Assembly: GCA_964538565.1 (NCBI GenBank)
Contig: CAZIGW010000300.1
Span: forward strand, 1 to 40,702
Direction: 5' to 3'
DNA: 40,702 nt
Source of the DNA: CAYVBN01 sp964538565
Lineage (GTDB): Bacteria > Pseudomonadota > Alphaproteobacteria > Rhizobiales > Xanthobacteraceae
This document shows, piece after piece, positions 15,915 through 24,173 of the stretch. Each line of letters starts with the position of its first letter. Within the stretch, counting starts at the first letter, position 1. The translations under genes and the position numbers were made by a program. The notes beneath the pieces are model-generated. The model was not told where the DNA came from. It did no database searches and saw only the letters and a list, made by a program, of their open reading frames with translations.

Positions 15915-15967
15915 AAAGCATGATCCCGAAAAGTGGATTCCGGTTTTCGGAAACGATCATGCTCAAA
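15915..15967. repeat. Palindromic intergenic repeat of the Hyphomicrobiales type
   Basis: Two arms, GCATGATCCCGAAAA (15918-15932) and TTTTCGGAAACGATCATGC (15944-15962), pair into a stem with a short loop. The outermost GCATGATC and GATCATGC are exact inverse complements. It begins right after the stop of the ABC exporter gene (15968 on the minus strand) and ends at the ribosome site of the next gene. I recall near-identical elements scattered in large numbers in Bradyrhizobium and relatives; that is memory, not a search. It may act as a transcription-attenuating or RNA-stabilising hairpin between the two genes. Confidence 0.85.
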
Positions 15968-17803
15968 TCAAAAAGTGAGAGCAGACTCGGCGACGAGATC
16001 GATCTGTTGCGCCTCGAGCATCGCCCGGTATTGGCCGTTGCGCGCGGCCAGTTCCTCGTGCGAGCCCAGTTCGACGATGCGGCCCTCGCGCATGACGGCG
16101 ACACGGTCGGCCCGGCGAATGGTCGACAACCGATGGGCCACGACCAGGATGGTGCGATCGCCCCGGTAGGCGTCGATCATCTGTTGAATGCTCTGCTCGG
16201 TGAGCGTGTCGAGCTGGCTCGTCGCTTCGTCGAGGATCAGCAGGTCCGGATCGCGCAGGATCGCCCGCGCGATCGACAGCCGCTGCTGCTGTCCGCCCGA
16301 GAGGCGCACGCCGCGATCGCCGAGCCGCGTGTCCCAGCCCAGCGGCAGATCGGCGATGAACTGGGCCGCGGCCGCCCGCTTGGCGGCACGTTCGAGCGCC
16401 TCCTGCGTGGCCCCTTCGAGCCCGAAGGTCAGATTCTCGGCGACCGACATGTTGAAGAGCGTGATGTCCTGCGTGACGACCGCGATGAGGCGGCGCCAGG
16501 TGGCGATCTCGAATTCGCGCAGATCGGTTCCGTCGATCTCAATTCGCCCGCGCTGCGGATCGTACAACCGGCCCAGCAAATTGACGACGGTGCTCTTGCC
16601 CGCGCCGGACGGACCGACCAGCGCCACCATCTCGCCCCGCCGAACGGTCAGCTCCAAATCGTCGAGCACGGGCCGTTCGGCGCCCGGATAGCGGAACGTC
16701 ACTCCGGCCAGTCGAATGCCCTGGCGCAGGCCGGTGAATCGTCTCGCTCCGTCGCGCCGCTCGTCCGTGATCGTCGTGCGCGCGAACGTCTCCTGCCGCT
16801 GCAAGGCGTCGAGGTTGCTGTTGATGATGACGAGGCTGGTCATGATCCGGCTGACCGGCGCGGTGAGGCGATAGAGGCACAGAACCAGGACCAGGAGCGT
16901 CGCGGTGTCGATGCCCCGCTCGGCCGTCGAGGCATAGATCAGCATGCCGCACACGAACACGCCGCCGAGCGTCGTGAGCAGCGGCGACTGCGCTTCGCCG
17001 ATCAACTGGCGCACGGCATCGTGCTTCATGTAGTTGCGGATCACGTTCTGATACGAGGCGCGCATGGTCGACTCGGCGCCGAGCAGCCGGATCAGCTTCA
17101 GCCCGAGGCCGGTCTCGTGGATCAACGTGTTCCATCGCTCCTGCCAGGACGACAGGGCCTCGCCGGTGCGCGCGAGCGGAACCGTCAGAAGGTGCTTGAT
17201 TCCAAGCCCGGCAAGCCCGACGAGCGCCAGCGAGAGGAGCGTCATCGGCCACGACACCCAGAGCATCAGCGCGATGTAGATCGCAGCCAGCAAGGCGCTG
17301 GCGATGGCGTCGGTCACGGCCTTGATCGACGAGGCAAGGCGCTGCGGATATTCCTGCACCAGGGTGCGCAGCACGCCGGCATCCGATCTGGCGAAGAAGT
17401 CGAGGCTCGCCCGCAGCACCATGTCGTAGCTGGCGCGGCTCAGTCGCGACTGCACTCTGAGCGGCAGAATGATCGCCAGATAGGACGATGCCACCTGAAG
17501 CAAGCCGCGCGCCAGGATCACAGCGATCAGGATGGTCGCGAGCACGATGGTGCGATCCGCCGCCTGCGATGGAAGTGTCGCCGCGATCCATCCGTCGAGC
17601 CAGGGCATCCGGCCGCCCGTGCCGATGTCGCCCCCCTGCTGCAAGAGCGGGATCAACAGGCTGACACCGAAGCCTTCCGTGAGCGCGACCGCCGTCGCCA
17701 GGACGACGAAGCCGCCGAAAAGCCCCGGCTGGGCGGCGATCGTGCGGCCGAACAGGCCCGCGAAGCGGCGGGATTGCGCGCGCACGAGACTCCGCGACGT
17801 CAT
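15968..17803 (-). CDS. ABC exporter, MsbA/PglK-like (fused membrane and ATPase domains)
   Basis: 611 residues from ATG 17803, overlapping the upstream methyltransferase stop (ATGA). The N-terminal 340 residues form a six-helix transporter domain: hydrophobic stretches at about 30-55, 85-115, 165-205 and 275-315 are visible. The ATPase domain follows with Walker A GPSGAGKST (397-405), Q-loop TQD near 444-446, signature LSGGQQQR (501-508), Walker B LLILDEAT with E526, and the switch histidine in VAHRLS (H557). The half-transporter would work as a homodimer in the inner membrane. MsbA/PglK relatives flip lipid-linked sugars or lipid A. As the only exporter in the window it is a good candidate flippase for the glycan built here. 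Confidence 0.92.
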   Translation of the reverse strand: MTSRSLVRAQSRRFAGLFGRTIAAQPGLFGGFVVLATAVALTEGFGVSLLIPLLQQGGDIGTGGRMPWLDGWIAATLPSQAADRTIVLATILIAVILARGLLQVASSYLAIILPLRVQSRLSRASYDMVLRASLDFFARSDAGVLRTLVQEYPQRLASSIKAVTDAIASALLAAIYIALMLWVSWPMTLLSLALVGLAGLGIKHLLTVPLARTGEALSSWQERWNTLIHETGLGLKLIRLLGAESTMRASYQNVIRNYMKHDAVRQLIGEAQSPLLTTLGGVFVCGMLIYASTAERGIDTATLLVLVLCLYRLTAPVSRIMTSLVIINSNLDALQRQETFARTTITDERRDGARRFTGLRQGIRLAGVTFRYPGAERPVLDDLELTVRRGEMVALVGPSGAGKSTVVNLLGRLYDPQRGRIEIDGTDLREFEIATWRRLIAVVTQDITLFNMSVAENLTFGLEGATQEALERAAKRAAAAQFIADLPLGWDTRLGDRGVRLSGGQQQRLSIARAILRDPDLLILDEATSQLDTLTEQSIQQMIDAYRGDRTILVVAHRLSTIRRADRVAVMREGRIVELGSHEELAARNGQYRAMLEAQQIDLVAESALTF

Positions 17804-18540
17804 GCCCGGCCCGCCCGTTGCAGCACGATCAGACTTGCCCCGCTCCCGGGAGCGATGGGGCGCCTGCCATGCAGAAGCGTGAATCCATTGCGTGCAAACT
17901 GGCGGAGCCAGTCGCGGCGAAAGGCGTCGTTCTCGAGCAGGATGAGGCAGATGAATCGACGCGTGACGCGGCACAGATGCGCCACGATGTCGAACGAGGG
18001 ATGCACGAGCTCGATCGTCGCGCCGTGCGAATAGGTCAGGTCGAAGCTTTCATCCGGCTGGCGCATGAGAAAGCGCTGGAACAGGTCGTGATGGATGCGG
18101 CAGGCGCGATAGACATCGGGCGCCTGCTCGGCGAACAGCGCGAGCGCCGAGCCCATCGCATCGACCCCGGTCAGGTTTCCGTATCCCCTGCGCGCAAGCT
18201 CGATCAGGTGGCGGCCGCAGTTGCAGCCGACGTCGAGGATCGCGGCGTCGCGGTCCGGACACACCCGTTCGACCCACTCGAGCAGCAACCGCGCGTCTCC
18301 GTCGATCGCCGTGTAGTTGAACGGCGTCTGCAGGCGGCCGGCGGCGCCCGAGGCCCACGGCGTCGCCTCGATGACGCGCGGCCAGAACCACAGCAGCCGT
18401 TCGAGCGCCCGCTGGGCCTTGTCGGCGAATGTGCGCGGGCGATTTTCCAGCGCGGCGTCGAACTGGCGATCGCCGATCACCAGTGGAAACAGCCACGGCG
18501 CCTGCAGATAGGTGTTCCGAAATCGCGCCCACTCGGGCAT
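17800..18540 (-). CDS. SAM-dependent methyltransferase
   Basis: 246 residues from ATG 18540. After an aromatic-rich N-terminus (FRNTYLQAPWLFPLVIGD) the SAM site appears as ILDVGCNCGRHLIELA at 101-116, then LTGVDAMGSALALF and a central FDLTYSHGATIELVHP that matches motif IV. The final strands end in LIVLQRAGRA. This arrangement, with about 80 residues ahead of motif I, is seen in methyltransferases of polysaccharide clusters. The gene ends with a 4-base overlap into the ABC exporter, so the two are probably translated together. Substrate unknown. Starts upstream in the same frame would run across the PIG-L gene and were rejected. Confidence 0.85.
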   Translation of the reverse strand: MPEWARFRNTYLQAPWLFPLVIGDRQFDAALENRPRTFADKAQRALERLLWFWPRVIEATPWASGAAGRLQTPFNYTAIDGDARLLLEWVERVCPDRDAAILDVGCNCGRHLIELARRGYGNLTGVDAMGSALALFAEQAPDVYRACRIHHDLFQRFLMRQPDESFDLTYSHGATIELVHPSFDIVAHLCRVTRRFICLILLENDAFRRDWLRQFARNGFTLLHGRRPIAPGSGASLIVLQRAGRA

Positions 18541-18566
18541 GGGGCGTGATCCTGCGGCCTGCGCGT

Positions 18567-19253
18567 TCAGCGGCGCACCTGGCGAACGATCATGAAGGCC
18601 TCGGCCGCCGGTACGCCGACCGAGCTGCCGCGCACCGTTGCCAGGGCGCGCACCGCGTCGATCGAGCGCGCGTGCGGAGGCGGGCGCATCTCCGGCGCAT
18701 AGGCTGAGAGCGCCGCCAGCTTGCGTTCGAGCTGCGAGGTGATCTCGACGAAGTGGGTCGGCTCGAAACGCGTGCCGCCGACCGCCCACTCGGTGCTCGA
18801 CACGGTCTCGTAGGCGTAGATCGCCGATACCTGCGCCCCGGGCAGCGGACGGCAGGCGGTGAGCACCGCCTCGTGCGTGACCCGGTGATCGATGTTGAGA
18901 TCGTGCGCATGATGCGTGTAGACGACGTCAGGCCGCACTTCGGCAACGACGCCTTCGACCAGTTTGACGACGTCGAGCAGGTCGAGCCCGTCCATGCGGT
19001 TGTCGGGAAGGCCGCCGAAGCGCGGTGGATTCAGCCCGAGAATGTCGGCGGCGCGACGGGCGGATTCGCGCAGAACCGCGAGATCGTCCGCGCGCGCGGC
19101 GGGATCGCGCTTCACATCACGAGATGTCGCCCCCTCGGCCATGATCAGGATATCGACCGTCGCCCCGTCCGCGGCGTGCCGCGCGAGCGTCCCGCCGACG
19201 CCGAGAATCTCGTCATCGGGATGCGCCGCGACGACGAGAACACGTTCCGCCAT
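18567..19253 (-). CDS. PIG-L/LmbE family N-deacetylase, intact active site
   Basis: 228 residues. The zinc hydrolase motifs are complete: AAHPDDE with H11, D13 and D14, and THHAHDLNIDHR with H123. By comparison with MshB, H11, D14 and H123 bind zinc and D13 is the general base. The family removes acetyl groups from N-acetylglucosamine-type substrates (GlcNAc-PI, GlcNAc-inositol) or from other N-acyl amino sugars. In a NulO locus it could expose an amino group that another enzyme then acylates, for instance after synthesis of a diacetamido sugar. It begins one base after its degenerate paralogue at 19255-19953, with which it shares exact spacing of the motifs, so the pair comes from a tandem duplication. 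Confidence 0.88.
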   Translation of the reverse strand: MAERVLVVAAHPDDEILGVGGTLARHAADGATVDILIMAEGATSRDVKRDPAARADDLAVLRESARRAADILGLNPPRFGGLPDNRMDGLDLLDVVKLVEGVVAEVRPDVVYTHHAHDLNIDHRVTHEAVLTACRPLPGAQVSAIYAYETVSSTEWAVGGTRFEPTHFVEITSQLERKLAALSAYAPEMRPPPHARSIDAVRALATVRGSSVGVPAAEAFMIVRQVRR

Positions 19254-19254
19254 C

Positions 19255-19953
19255 TCAAGCTTCCTTCCTTATGCTGCGCAACAGAACGTAGGCTTCCGCC
19301 GCTTCGAGGCCGACCGATGCGCCGCGGCTCCGCGCTTGGTGCATGACGGCTTCGATCGAACGCGAATGCGGCCAGGGCCGCCTCTCGGTGCGCAATGTCC
19401 GCAACGCCTCGAGCTTCGCTTCCAGCGTCGCCGAGACGTCGACGAAACAGTTCGGCTGAAAGCACCGGCCCGACAGGCCGCCGTCCCATTCGGTCGATGA
19501 GCGGACCTCAAAGGCGAGCAGTTCGTGGATCGGCTCGCCGGGCTGTGGACGAAAGGCGGTGGCCACGGCCCGGCAGGTCGTCCGCTGGTCGACGCCGAGA
19601 TCGGCCGCCGTGTTGGTGTAGACGACGTCCGGCCGGAACTGCGCCTTGTGCTCCTCGACGAGCTTGACGATGTCGAGCAGCGGCATCTGGTCGAAGCGGT
19701 TGTCGGGCAAACGATGAAAGCGCACGTCGGCGATCGACAGCACGCCCAGCGCCGCGCGCGCCTGTTCCTCGAAGGCTTCGAGATCGATCGCTTCGAGCCC
19801 CTTCTGCAGCGAGCGCGTGCGCGAGGTCCAGCCTTCACCGAGCACGACCACGCGCACGGCGTCGCCCTCGCGCACGTGGCGCAGCAGCGTCCCGCCGCAG
19901 CCCATGATCTCGTCGCCGACATGTGCGCTGACCGCGAGAATGCGCTTCGCCAT
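19255..19953 (-). CDS. PIG-L/LmbE paralogue with degraded catalytic motifs
   Basis: 232 residues, aligning without gaps to the neighbouring PIG-L protein over the motif regions. The first motif reads AHVGDE: H11 and D14 remain, but the general base D13 is glycine. The second reads TNTAADLGVDQR: H114 and H115 are Asn and Thr, and the zinc ligand H123 is Gln; H127 is Cys. The frame is open, length is normal and the flanking conserved blocks (RLPDNRFDQMPLLDIVKLVE, SSTEWDGG, AAEAYVLLRS) are kept, so it is under selection rather than decaying. It is probably a non-catalytic partner or an enzyme with altered chemistry. It lies 6 bases downstream of pseG and one base before the intact paralogue. Confidence 0.87.
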   Translation of the reverse strand: MAKRILAVSAHVGDEIMGCGGTLLRHVREGDAVRVVVLGEGWTSRTRSLQKGLEAIDLEAFEEQARAALGVLSIADVRFHRLPDNRFDQMPLLDIVKLVEEHKAQFRPDVVYTNTAADLGVDQRTTCRAVATAFRPQPGEPIHELLAFEVRSSTEWDGGLSGRCFQPNCFVDVSATLEAKLEALRTLRTERRPWPHSRSIEAVMHQARSRGASVGLEAAEAYVLLRSIRKEA

Positions 19954-19959
19954 CGAAAC

Positions 19960-20931
19960 CTAGAGTCCCATCGCGGCGGCGACCCTCGCCGCGCCTTTGC
20001 CGTCGACCAGGCTGCGCTGTGCTTGCGACATATTGCGTCGGACCGCCGCATCGCGCAGACCGTCAATCACCTCAGGCAGGTCGCCGCGCTCAAGCAACGC
20101 TTCGAACGGCTCCCGTGCGAACGTCAACGCGCACCCGTTCGCCTCAAGGCACCGGACCACCTCGCGCTGGTTGTCGACCGTCTGCACGGCGATCAGCGGG
20201 ACACCGGCGCAGCACACCTGCCAGCAGGTGCTGCCGGCGGCCGAGATCGCGAGGTCTGCGGTTGCGAGCAGATGGGCGAGGCCGTGCGGCTGCGCATGCG
20301 CGATCAGACGATGGGCGCCGGGCGCCGCGAAATCACGGACCCGGTGATTGGGACCGACCACGACATCGAGCGACAGCGATCCCGGAACATCGGCGAAGGC
20401 GGCGACCACGCGTTCCATCAATCCGTGCTGATCGGTGCCGCCGAAGGTCACGAGCACGCGTTGGATCGTCCGTGATATTTCCCCGCCGCGGCACGCCACG
20501 TAGGTCCGATCGACCAGCGCGTAAGCCGGGCCGAGAAGCCGCCCCGGCATCGCCGGCATCGGCTCGGTACAGACATTCTGATTGAGCACGAGATCGGCGC
20601 CTCCCCCCTCGGTCCCAAGGTCGTCGAACGCGAGAACACGCACTCCGCGCGCGCGCAGGCGCTTCACAATCCCGTCGGCGAGGAGACCATAGCCGTCAAC
20701 CGTCACCCAATCCGGACGCCGCTCGGCCGCCAGCGCCTCGGCCGCCGCCGGCGTGTCGATGTGCAAGTCGTCGGCACCCAGCGCCCATTCCGGCAGAGGC
20801 CCTTCGCCTCGTCGCACCGCCAACACGGTTTCGACACCTCGGGCGCGAAGCGCATCGCGCAGCACCGCGGAACGCATCAGATGACCCAGGCCGAACCGGC
20901 CGCCGGCCTCGACCAGAAACAGCGCCCGCAT
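19960..20931 (-). CDS. pseG: PseG-like UDP-sugar hydrolase
   Basis: 323 residues. PseG hydrolyses UDP-2,4-diacetamido-2,4,6-trideoxy-L-altrose to the free sugar for PseI. The N-terminus RALFLVEAGGRFGLGHLMR places the catalytic histidine at H17 in GLGH, as in Campylobacter PseG, and SLDVVVGPNHRV, LLATADLAISAAGSTCWQ and GVPLIAVQTVDNQREV give the GT-B C-domain that binds UDP. Length is a little above that of Campylobacter PseG. It follows the ATP-grasp gene by 4 bases and lies in the same coupled run as pseI, pseB and pseC, which fixes its pathway. Note that in usual PseG the start reads like 'R.DSS..IGTGHV'; the less common GGRFGLGH here is a variant, not a loss. Confidence 0.9.
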   Translation of the reverse strand: MRALFLVEAGGRFGLGHLMRSAVLRDALRARGVETVLAVRRGEGPLPEWALGADDLHIDTPAAAEALAAERRPDWVTVDGYGLLADGIVKRLRARGVRVLAFDDLGTEGGGADLVLNQNVCTEPMPAMPGRLLGPAYALVDRTYVACRGGEISRTIQRVLVTFGGTDQHGLMERVVAAFADVPGSLSLDVVVGPNHRVRDFAAPGAHRLIAHAQPHGLAHLLATADLAISAAGSTCWQVCCAGVPLIAVQTVDNQREVVRCLEANGCALTFAREPFEALLERGDLPEVIDGLRDAAVRRNMSQAQRSLVDGKGAARVAAAMGL

Positions 20932-20935
20932 CGTC

Positions 20936-22225
20936 TCAACGCACGTCCCGCGCCAGCCCGCGCTCGCGGCGGGCGAAATCCCGGCACATTCCCTTGAAGC
21001 GTACCCAGGCCGGCAACGGATCCCGCCAGTCGAAGAAAGCGTCGCTGGCGAGACCGCGAATGTCGCGCAGCCAGCCGAGCACGCCGCGATGCGCCTCCGG
21101 CCAGCCGAGCAGCCGATAGCCGCGAACGCAGTAGTAGAAATCTTCCGGCAGGTTCGCCCACTTGCGTCCGAAGCGATGAATCGAGTGCGGCGCCACGCGC
21201 TCGCCGAGCGTCTCCCGATAGGCGACGAGCACCAGATTGGCGCCGCACACCTGCGCCAGCCGTTCCGGCCAGTCGCCGGGCCGCGGATTGAGTTCGATCA
21301 GCTTGTAGCTGCCGTCCGGCGCGCGCTTGAACTCGGTGAGAGAGATGCCGCGATAGCGCAGCAGCCCGAGAAACTCGCGGCCGACGCGTTCGAGCGCCGG
21401 GTCGTCGATGCTCTCCGAAAGCCGACAGGTGCCGAAGTCGGGCGGAAACTGGTGGATCTTGCGGCCGGTCGACGACGCAATCACCTCGCCCTCGTCGTTC
21501 GAATAGGCCGCATAGGTGACGAGAAGGTCCTCCCCGCCGGGGATGAACTCCTGGACCACGAACGCAATGCCGGCGGACAGCACCTCGGTGCCAAACGCGC
21601 GCAAGGGTTCATAGGAGTCGAACTTCTTCGCCTTCACGCCAAAGCGGACCCGGAACGCCGTCGAGTAGGTCGGCTTGATGATGCAGGGAAAGACAAGCTC
21701 GTTCTTCAGCCGGTCGAGATCGGCGGCCGTCTGCGGAAACCAGGTCCTCGGACACCCTTTCCAGCCGGCCTGCTGCAGACGCCGGTACAGCGCGCCCTTG
21801 TCGACGATCCCCTCCACGATCGACCATGGCGAGAGCGGCAGCCGATAGACCTTCTCCCAGCGATCCTGATGCTTGAGCGACAGGAACAGATCCTCGTCGT
21901 CGACCAGGAATAGTACGGGCCGCTCGCGAAAGAGCGAACCGAGTTCGAGCATCTGCGCCTCGAACCGTGCCGTGTCCTCGTAAATGCTCGGAACCAGCAG
22001 CGGCGTGACGAACCGCGAGTAGAGTCCGGCGGCCTGCGGCTTGAAATCGACCGCCAGCACCGGGATGTCCTCGTCCTGAACCGCGCGGATGACGCTCATG
22101 GCCACCGCATGCGAGGACGGGAAAACGACGACCGGCGGCCGCGACGATCGCAGCACGGCCTTCACCCGCGGGTCGCTCGCAGCCTCGCGGACGTCCGCGT
22201 AGGCGACCGGCCGGACTTTGATCAT
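20936..22225 (-). CDS. ATP-grasp carboxylate-amine ligase-like enzyme
   Basis: 429 residues from ATG 22225 (ATGA overlap with pseI). After an N-terminal domain (VVVFPSSHAVAMSVIRAVQDEDIPV) the ATP-grasp fold is recognisable: PCIIKPTYSTAFR with K184, VVQEFIPGG (223-231) lining the adenine, and KLIELNPRPGDWPERLA with E311 and N313 as magnesium ligands. These enzymes activate a carboxylate as acyl phosphate and join it to an amine or other nucleophile. It is of the uncharacterised COG3919-like group, as far as I can tell. Its position between pseG and pseI makes attachment of an amino acid or other acid to an amino sugar or nonulosonic acid a plausible role, on inference. Confidence 0.82.
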   Translation of the reverse strand: MIKVRPVAYADVREAASDPRVKAVLRSSRPPVVVFPSSHAVAMSVIRAVQDEDIPVLAVDFKPQAAGLYSRFVTPLLVPSIYEDTARFEAQMLELGSLFRERPVLFLVDDEDLFLSLKHQDRWEKVYRLPLSPWSIVEGIVDKGALYRRLQQAGWKGCPRTWFPQTAADLDRLKNELVFPCIIKPTYSTAFRVRFGVKAKKFDSYEPLRAFGTEVLSAGIAFVVQEFIPGGEDLLVTYAAYSNDEGEVIASSTGRKIHQFPPDFGTCRLSESIDDPALERVGREFLGLLRYRGISLTEFKRAPDGSYKLIELNPRPGDWPERLAQVCGANLVLVAYRETLGERVAPHSIHRFGRKWANLPEDFYYCVRGYRLLGWPEAHRGVLGWLRDIRGLASDAFFDWRDPLPAWVRFKGMCRDFARRERGLARDVR

Positions 22226-23220
22226 TTCAGGTGCGCCCACGTCAACGCGCCGCCAGCGCGCGCGGGCCGGGTGAGACGCATGCCCTGCACGACGTCGAAA
22301 TAGCGCGGGTGCAGCCCGTCGTTCGGCCGAACCACCGCGATGTCGGCGGCCGCGATGACATGTCCCTCCGGCAGATCGCGTGCGGCATGCAGGCTGCGCC
22401 AGTAGCCTTGCGCCTTCCCCCGTTCGGCGGCGGTCGGCTCCTTGCGTCCGTCCCCGAGCGCGCGCTCGACGATGCGGATGCTGGCGCCCATGCGGATGAA
22501 GTCGTCCGGCTCGAGCGCGTAGTGATGATCGGGGCCCGCCGACGCGCGGTCGAGCGTGAGATGCTTTTCGATCAGCCGCGCGCCGAGCGCGACCGCGGCC
22601 ACCGCGGTTCCCGGATCGAGACTGTGGTCGGAGAAGCCGACCGGATACGGGAACGCCGTCGCGAGCGTCGTCATGGCGCGCAGATTGATCGTCTCCGGAC
22701 GCGCCGGATATTCGCTCACGCAGTGCAGCAGCGCGAGTTGCGTGTTGCCGGCCTGCGTGAACGCCCGCACCGCTTCGTCCACTTCCAGCATGCCGGCCAT
22801 GCCGGTCGACATCACCGCCGGCCGGCCGAGCGCCGCGACCTCGCGGATCAGCGGCAGGTGCGTGAGATTGGGCGAAGCGAGCTTGTAGAGCTCGGCGCCG
22901 ACCTCGGCGAGCCAGCCGAGCGTGATCGAATTCGTCGCCGTCGAGAAGAACACCAGCCCGCGCTCGTCCGCCGCCGCTTTCAGGCGCGGGTACCACTCGC
23001 GCGGAACCTCGATGCGCTTGAGCAGCGCATAGTCGGGATTGTCGCGCGTCACCAGATGATCGGCGAGGAAGCTCTGGAACTTCACGGCATCGGCCTGCGC
23101 CTTGCAGGCGATGTCCATGAGGCGCAACGCCGTGTCGAAGTCGCCGTTGTGGTTCGAGCCGATCTCGGCGATCAGGAAGCAGCGGGCGGGGTCGGCAATC
23201 GCCTCGTAGACGCGGCTCAT
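22222..23220 (-). CDS. pseI: Nonulosonic acid synthase, PseI/NeuB family
   Basis: 332 residues from ATG 23220, overlapping the GNAT gene by 4 bases. It condenses phosphoenolpyruvate with a six-carbon amino sugar to give a nine-carbon acid. The barrel begins LIAEIGSNHNGD (16-27), then ADAVKFQSFLADHL, followed by FFSTATNSITLGWLA, KLASPNLTHLPL, VMSTGMAG, LLHCVSEYPA and VGFSDHSLDPG, with SAGPDHHYALEPDDF before the C-terminal SAF domain (about 275-332, with GHVIAAADIAVVRPNDG). The N-terminus is truncated compared with long NeuB proteins, but all barrel strands are present. The pseI assignment rests on its place between pseB/pseC and pseG; by itself NeuB or LegI would be possible. Confidence 0.9.
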   Translation of the reverse strand: MSRVYEAIADPARCFLIAEIGSNHNGDFDTALRLMDIACKAQADAVKFQSFLADHLVTRDNPDYALLKRIEVPREWYPRLKAAADERGLVFFSTATNSITLGWLAEVGAELYKLASPNLTHLPLIREVAALGRPAVMSTGMAGMLEVDEAVRAFTQAGNTQLALLHCVSEYPARPETINLRAMTTLATAFPYPVGFSDHSLDPGTAVAAVALGARLIEKHLTLDRASAGPDHHYALEPDDFIRMGASIRIVERALGDGRKEPTAAERGKAQGYWRSLHAARDLPEGHVIAAADIAVVRPNDGLHPRYFDVVQGMRLTRPARAGGALTWAHLK

Positions 23221-24173
23221 GTCATCCACCCATGGAAAGTAAGAATGTTGTCGCAGCAGGTAAAACCGGCGCGCTGATAGGTGCGTCGCGCGGCGATCGC
23301 TGCAGTCCAAGTCGAGGCCTCGACCAGCGTCGCCTCCTGGCGCGCCGCCCAGTCGCGCGCCGCGAGCAGCAGCAGACCGCCGATACCATGTCCGCGCGCC
23401 AGCGTGGCGACGGCGAACAATTCGATGACGGCGAGCGCACGCGTCAGCAGCGCATCGGCCGGCCTGTCGCGGCGGATCGCGAGAAATCCCGCCGCCCGCC
23501 CCTTGCGCTCGGCGATGAGCACAGCCCCATCCGCCGCGGATTTCTCCCCGCTCACGTTACCGGTGAGCAGCCCGTCGAGCCAATGCACATACACCATGTG
23601 GGCCTTTTCCCGGTCGAATCCGGGGTCGACCAGAAACCGGCTGTGCGGGAATGCCTCCCAGGCGATCGCCCGAAGCGCCTCCCGGTCGGCGACGGTCGCC
23701 GGCCGGACCGCGAGATCCGCCGGCGACGCCGCGGCGCTCGCGTTGAACGTCACGATGCTGTCGGCGAGACGAAAGCCGCGCTCCTCGAACAGGCGCGCCT
23801 CCTCCGCGCGTGCCCCGATCATGCGCCGCACCAGCATCTTGATCCCATTGGCGCGACCCCATCGGATCGCCGCGTCGATGATTTCCGCCACGGCCGAGAA
23901 GCGCCTGGTCGCGGAGAGATCCGGCGCGACGCACAGCGGCGCCAGCCGCGCGCAACCGACACCGAAATGCTGGCCGTCCCACGGCAGCGGTTCGACGCCG
24001 GCAATCGCGTCGACCACGCCGTTGCGCTTGACATCGATGACCTGTCCCTCGTGCGCACATCGCGCGAGCCGTTCGGAGAATTGCGCCGCACGCGCGCTCG
24101 CGAGCAGCCCCAGGTAATCCCGCGTGAGTTCGGGCAGCGCCATGCCGAGCCACTCGGGAGCTTCAAACGTCAC
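23217..24173 (-). CDS. GNAT N-acetyltransferase, WecD/PseH-like
   Basis: 318 residues from a GTG at 24173 (GTGA overlap with the threonine-synthase-like gene). It has two halves: residues 1-160 contain LPWDGQHFGVGCARLAPLCV, reminiscent of WecD (dTDP-fucosamine acetyltransferase), and the second half ends in IELFAVATLARGHGIGGLLLLAARDWA (about 250-275), the acetyl-CoA loop R-G-H-G-I-G of a GNAT. In the pseudaminate pathway PseH acetylates the 4-amino group of UDP-4-amino-4,6-dideoxy-L-AltNAc, and this gene fills that slot, lying before pseI. It is longer than PseH (about 180-200 residues), so its acyl donor or acceptor may differ; acyl-CoAs other than acetyl-CoA cannot be excluded. Confidence 0.82.
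   Translation of the reverse strand: MTFEAPEWLGMALPELTRDYLGLLASARAAQFSERLARCAHEGQVIDVKRNGVVDAIAGVEPLPWDGQHFGVGCARLAPLCVAPDLSATRRFSAVAEIIDAAIRWGRANGIKMLVRRMIGARAEEARLFEERGFRLADSIVTFNASAAASPADLAVRPATVADREALRAIAWEAFPHSRFLVDPGFDREKAHMVYVHWLDGLLTGNVSGEKSAADGAVLIAERKGRAAGFLAIRRDRPADALLTRALAVIELFAVATLARGHGIGGLLLLAARDWAARQEATLVEASTWTAAIAARRTYQRAGFTCCDNILTFHGWMT

Noticed and set aside
15920..18034. A 704-codon open frame on the plus strand over the ABC exporter
   Set aside because: It is opposite a complete ABC exporter with Walker and signature motifs and begins within the palindromic repeat; composition is of shadow type.
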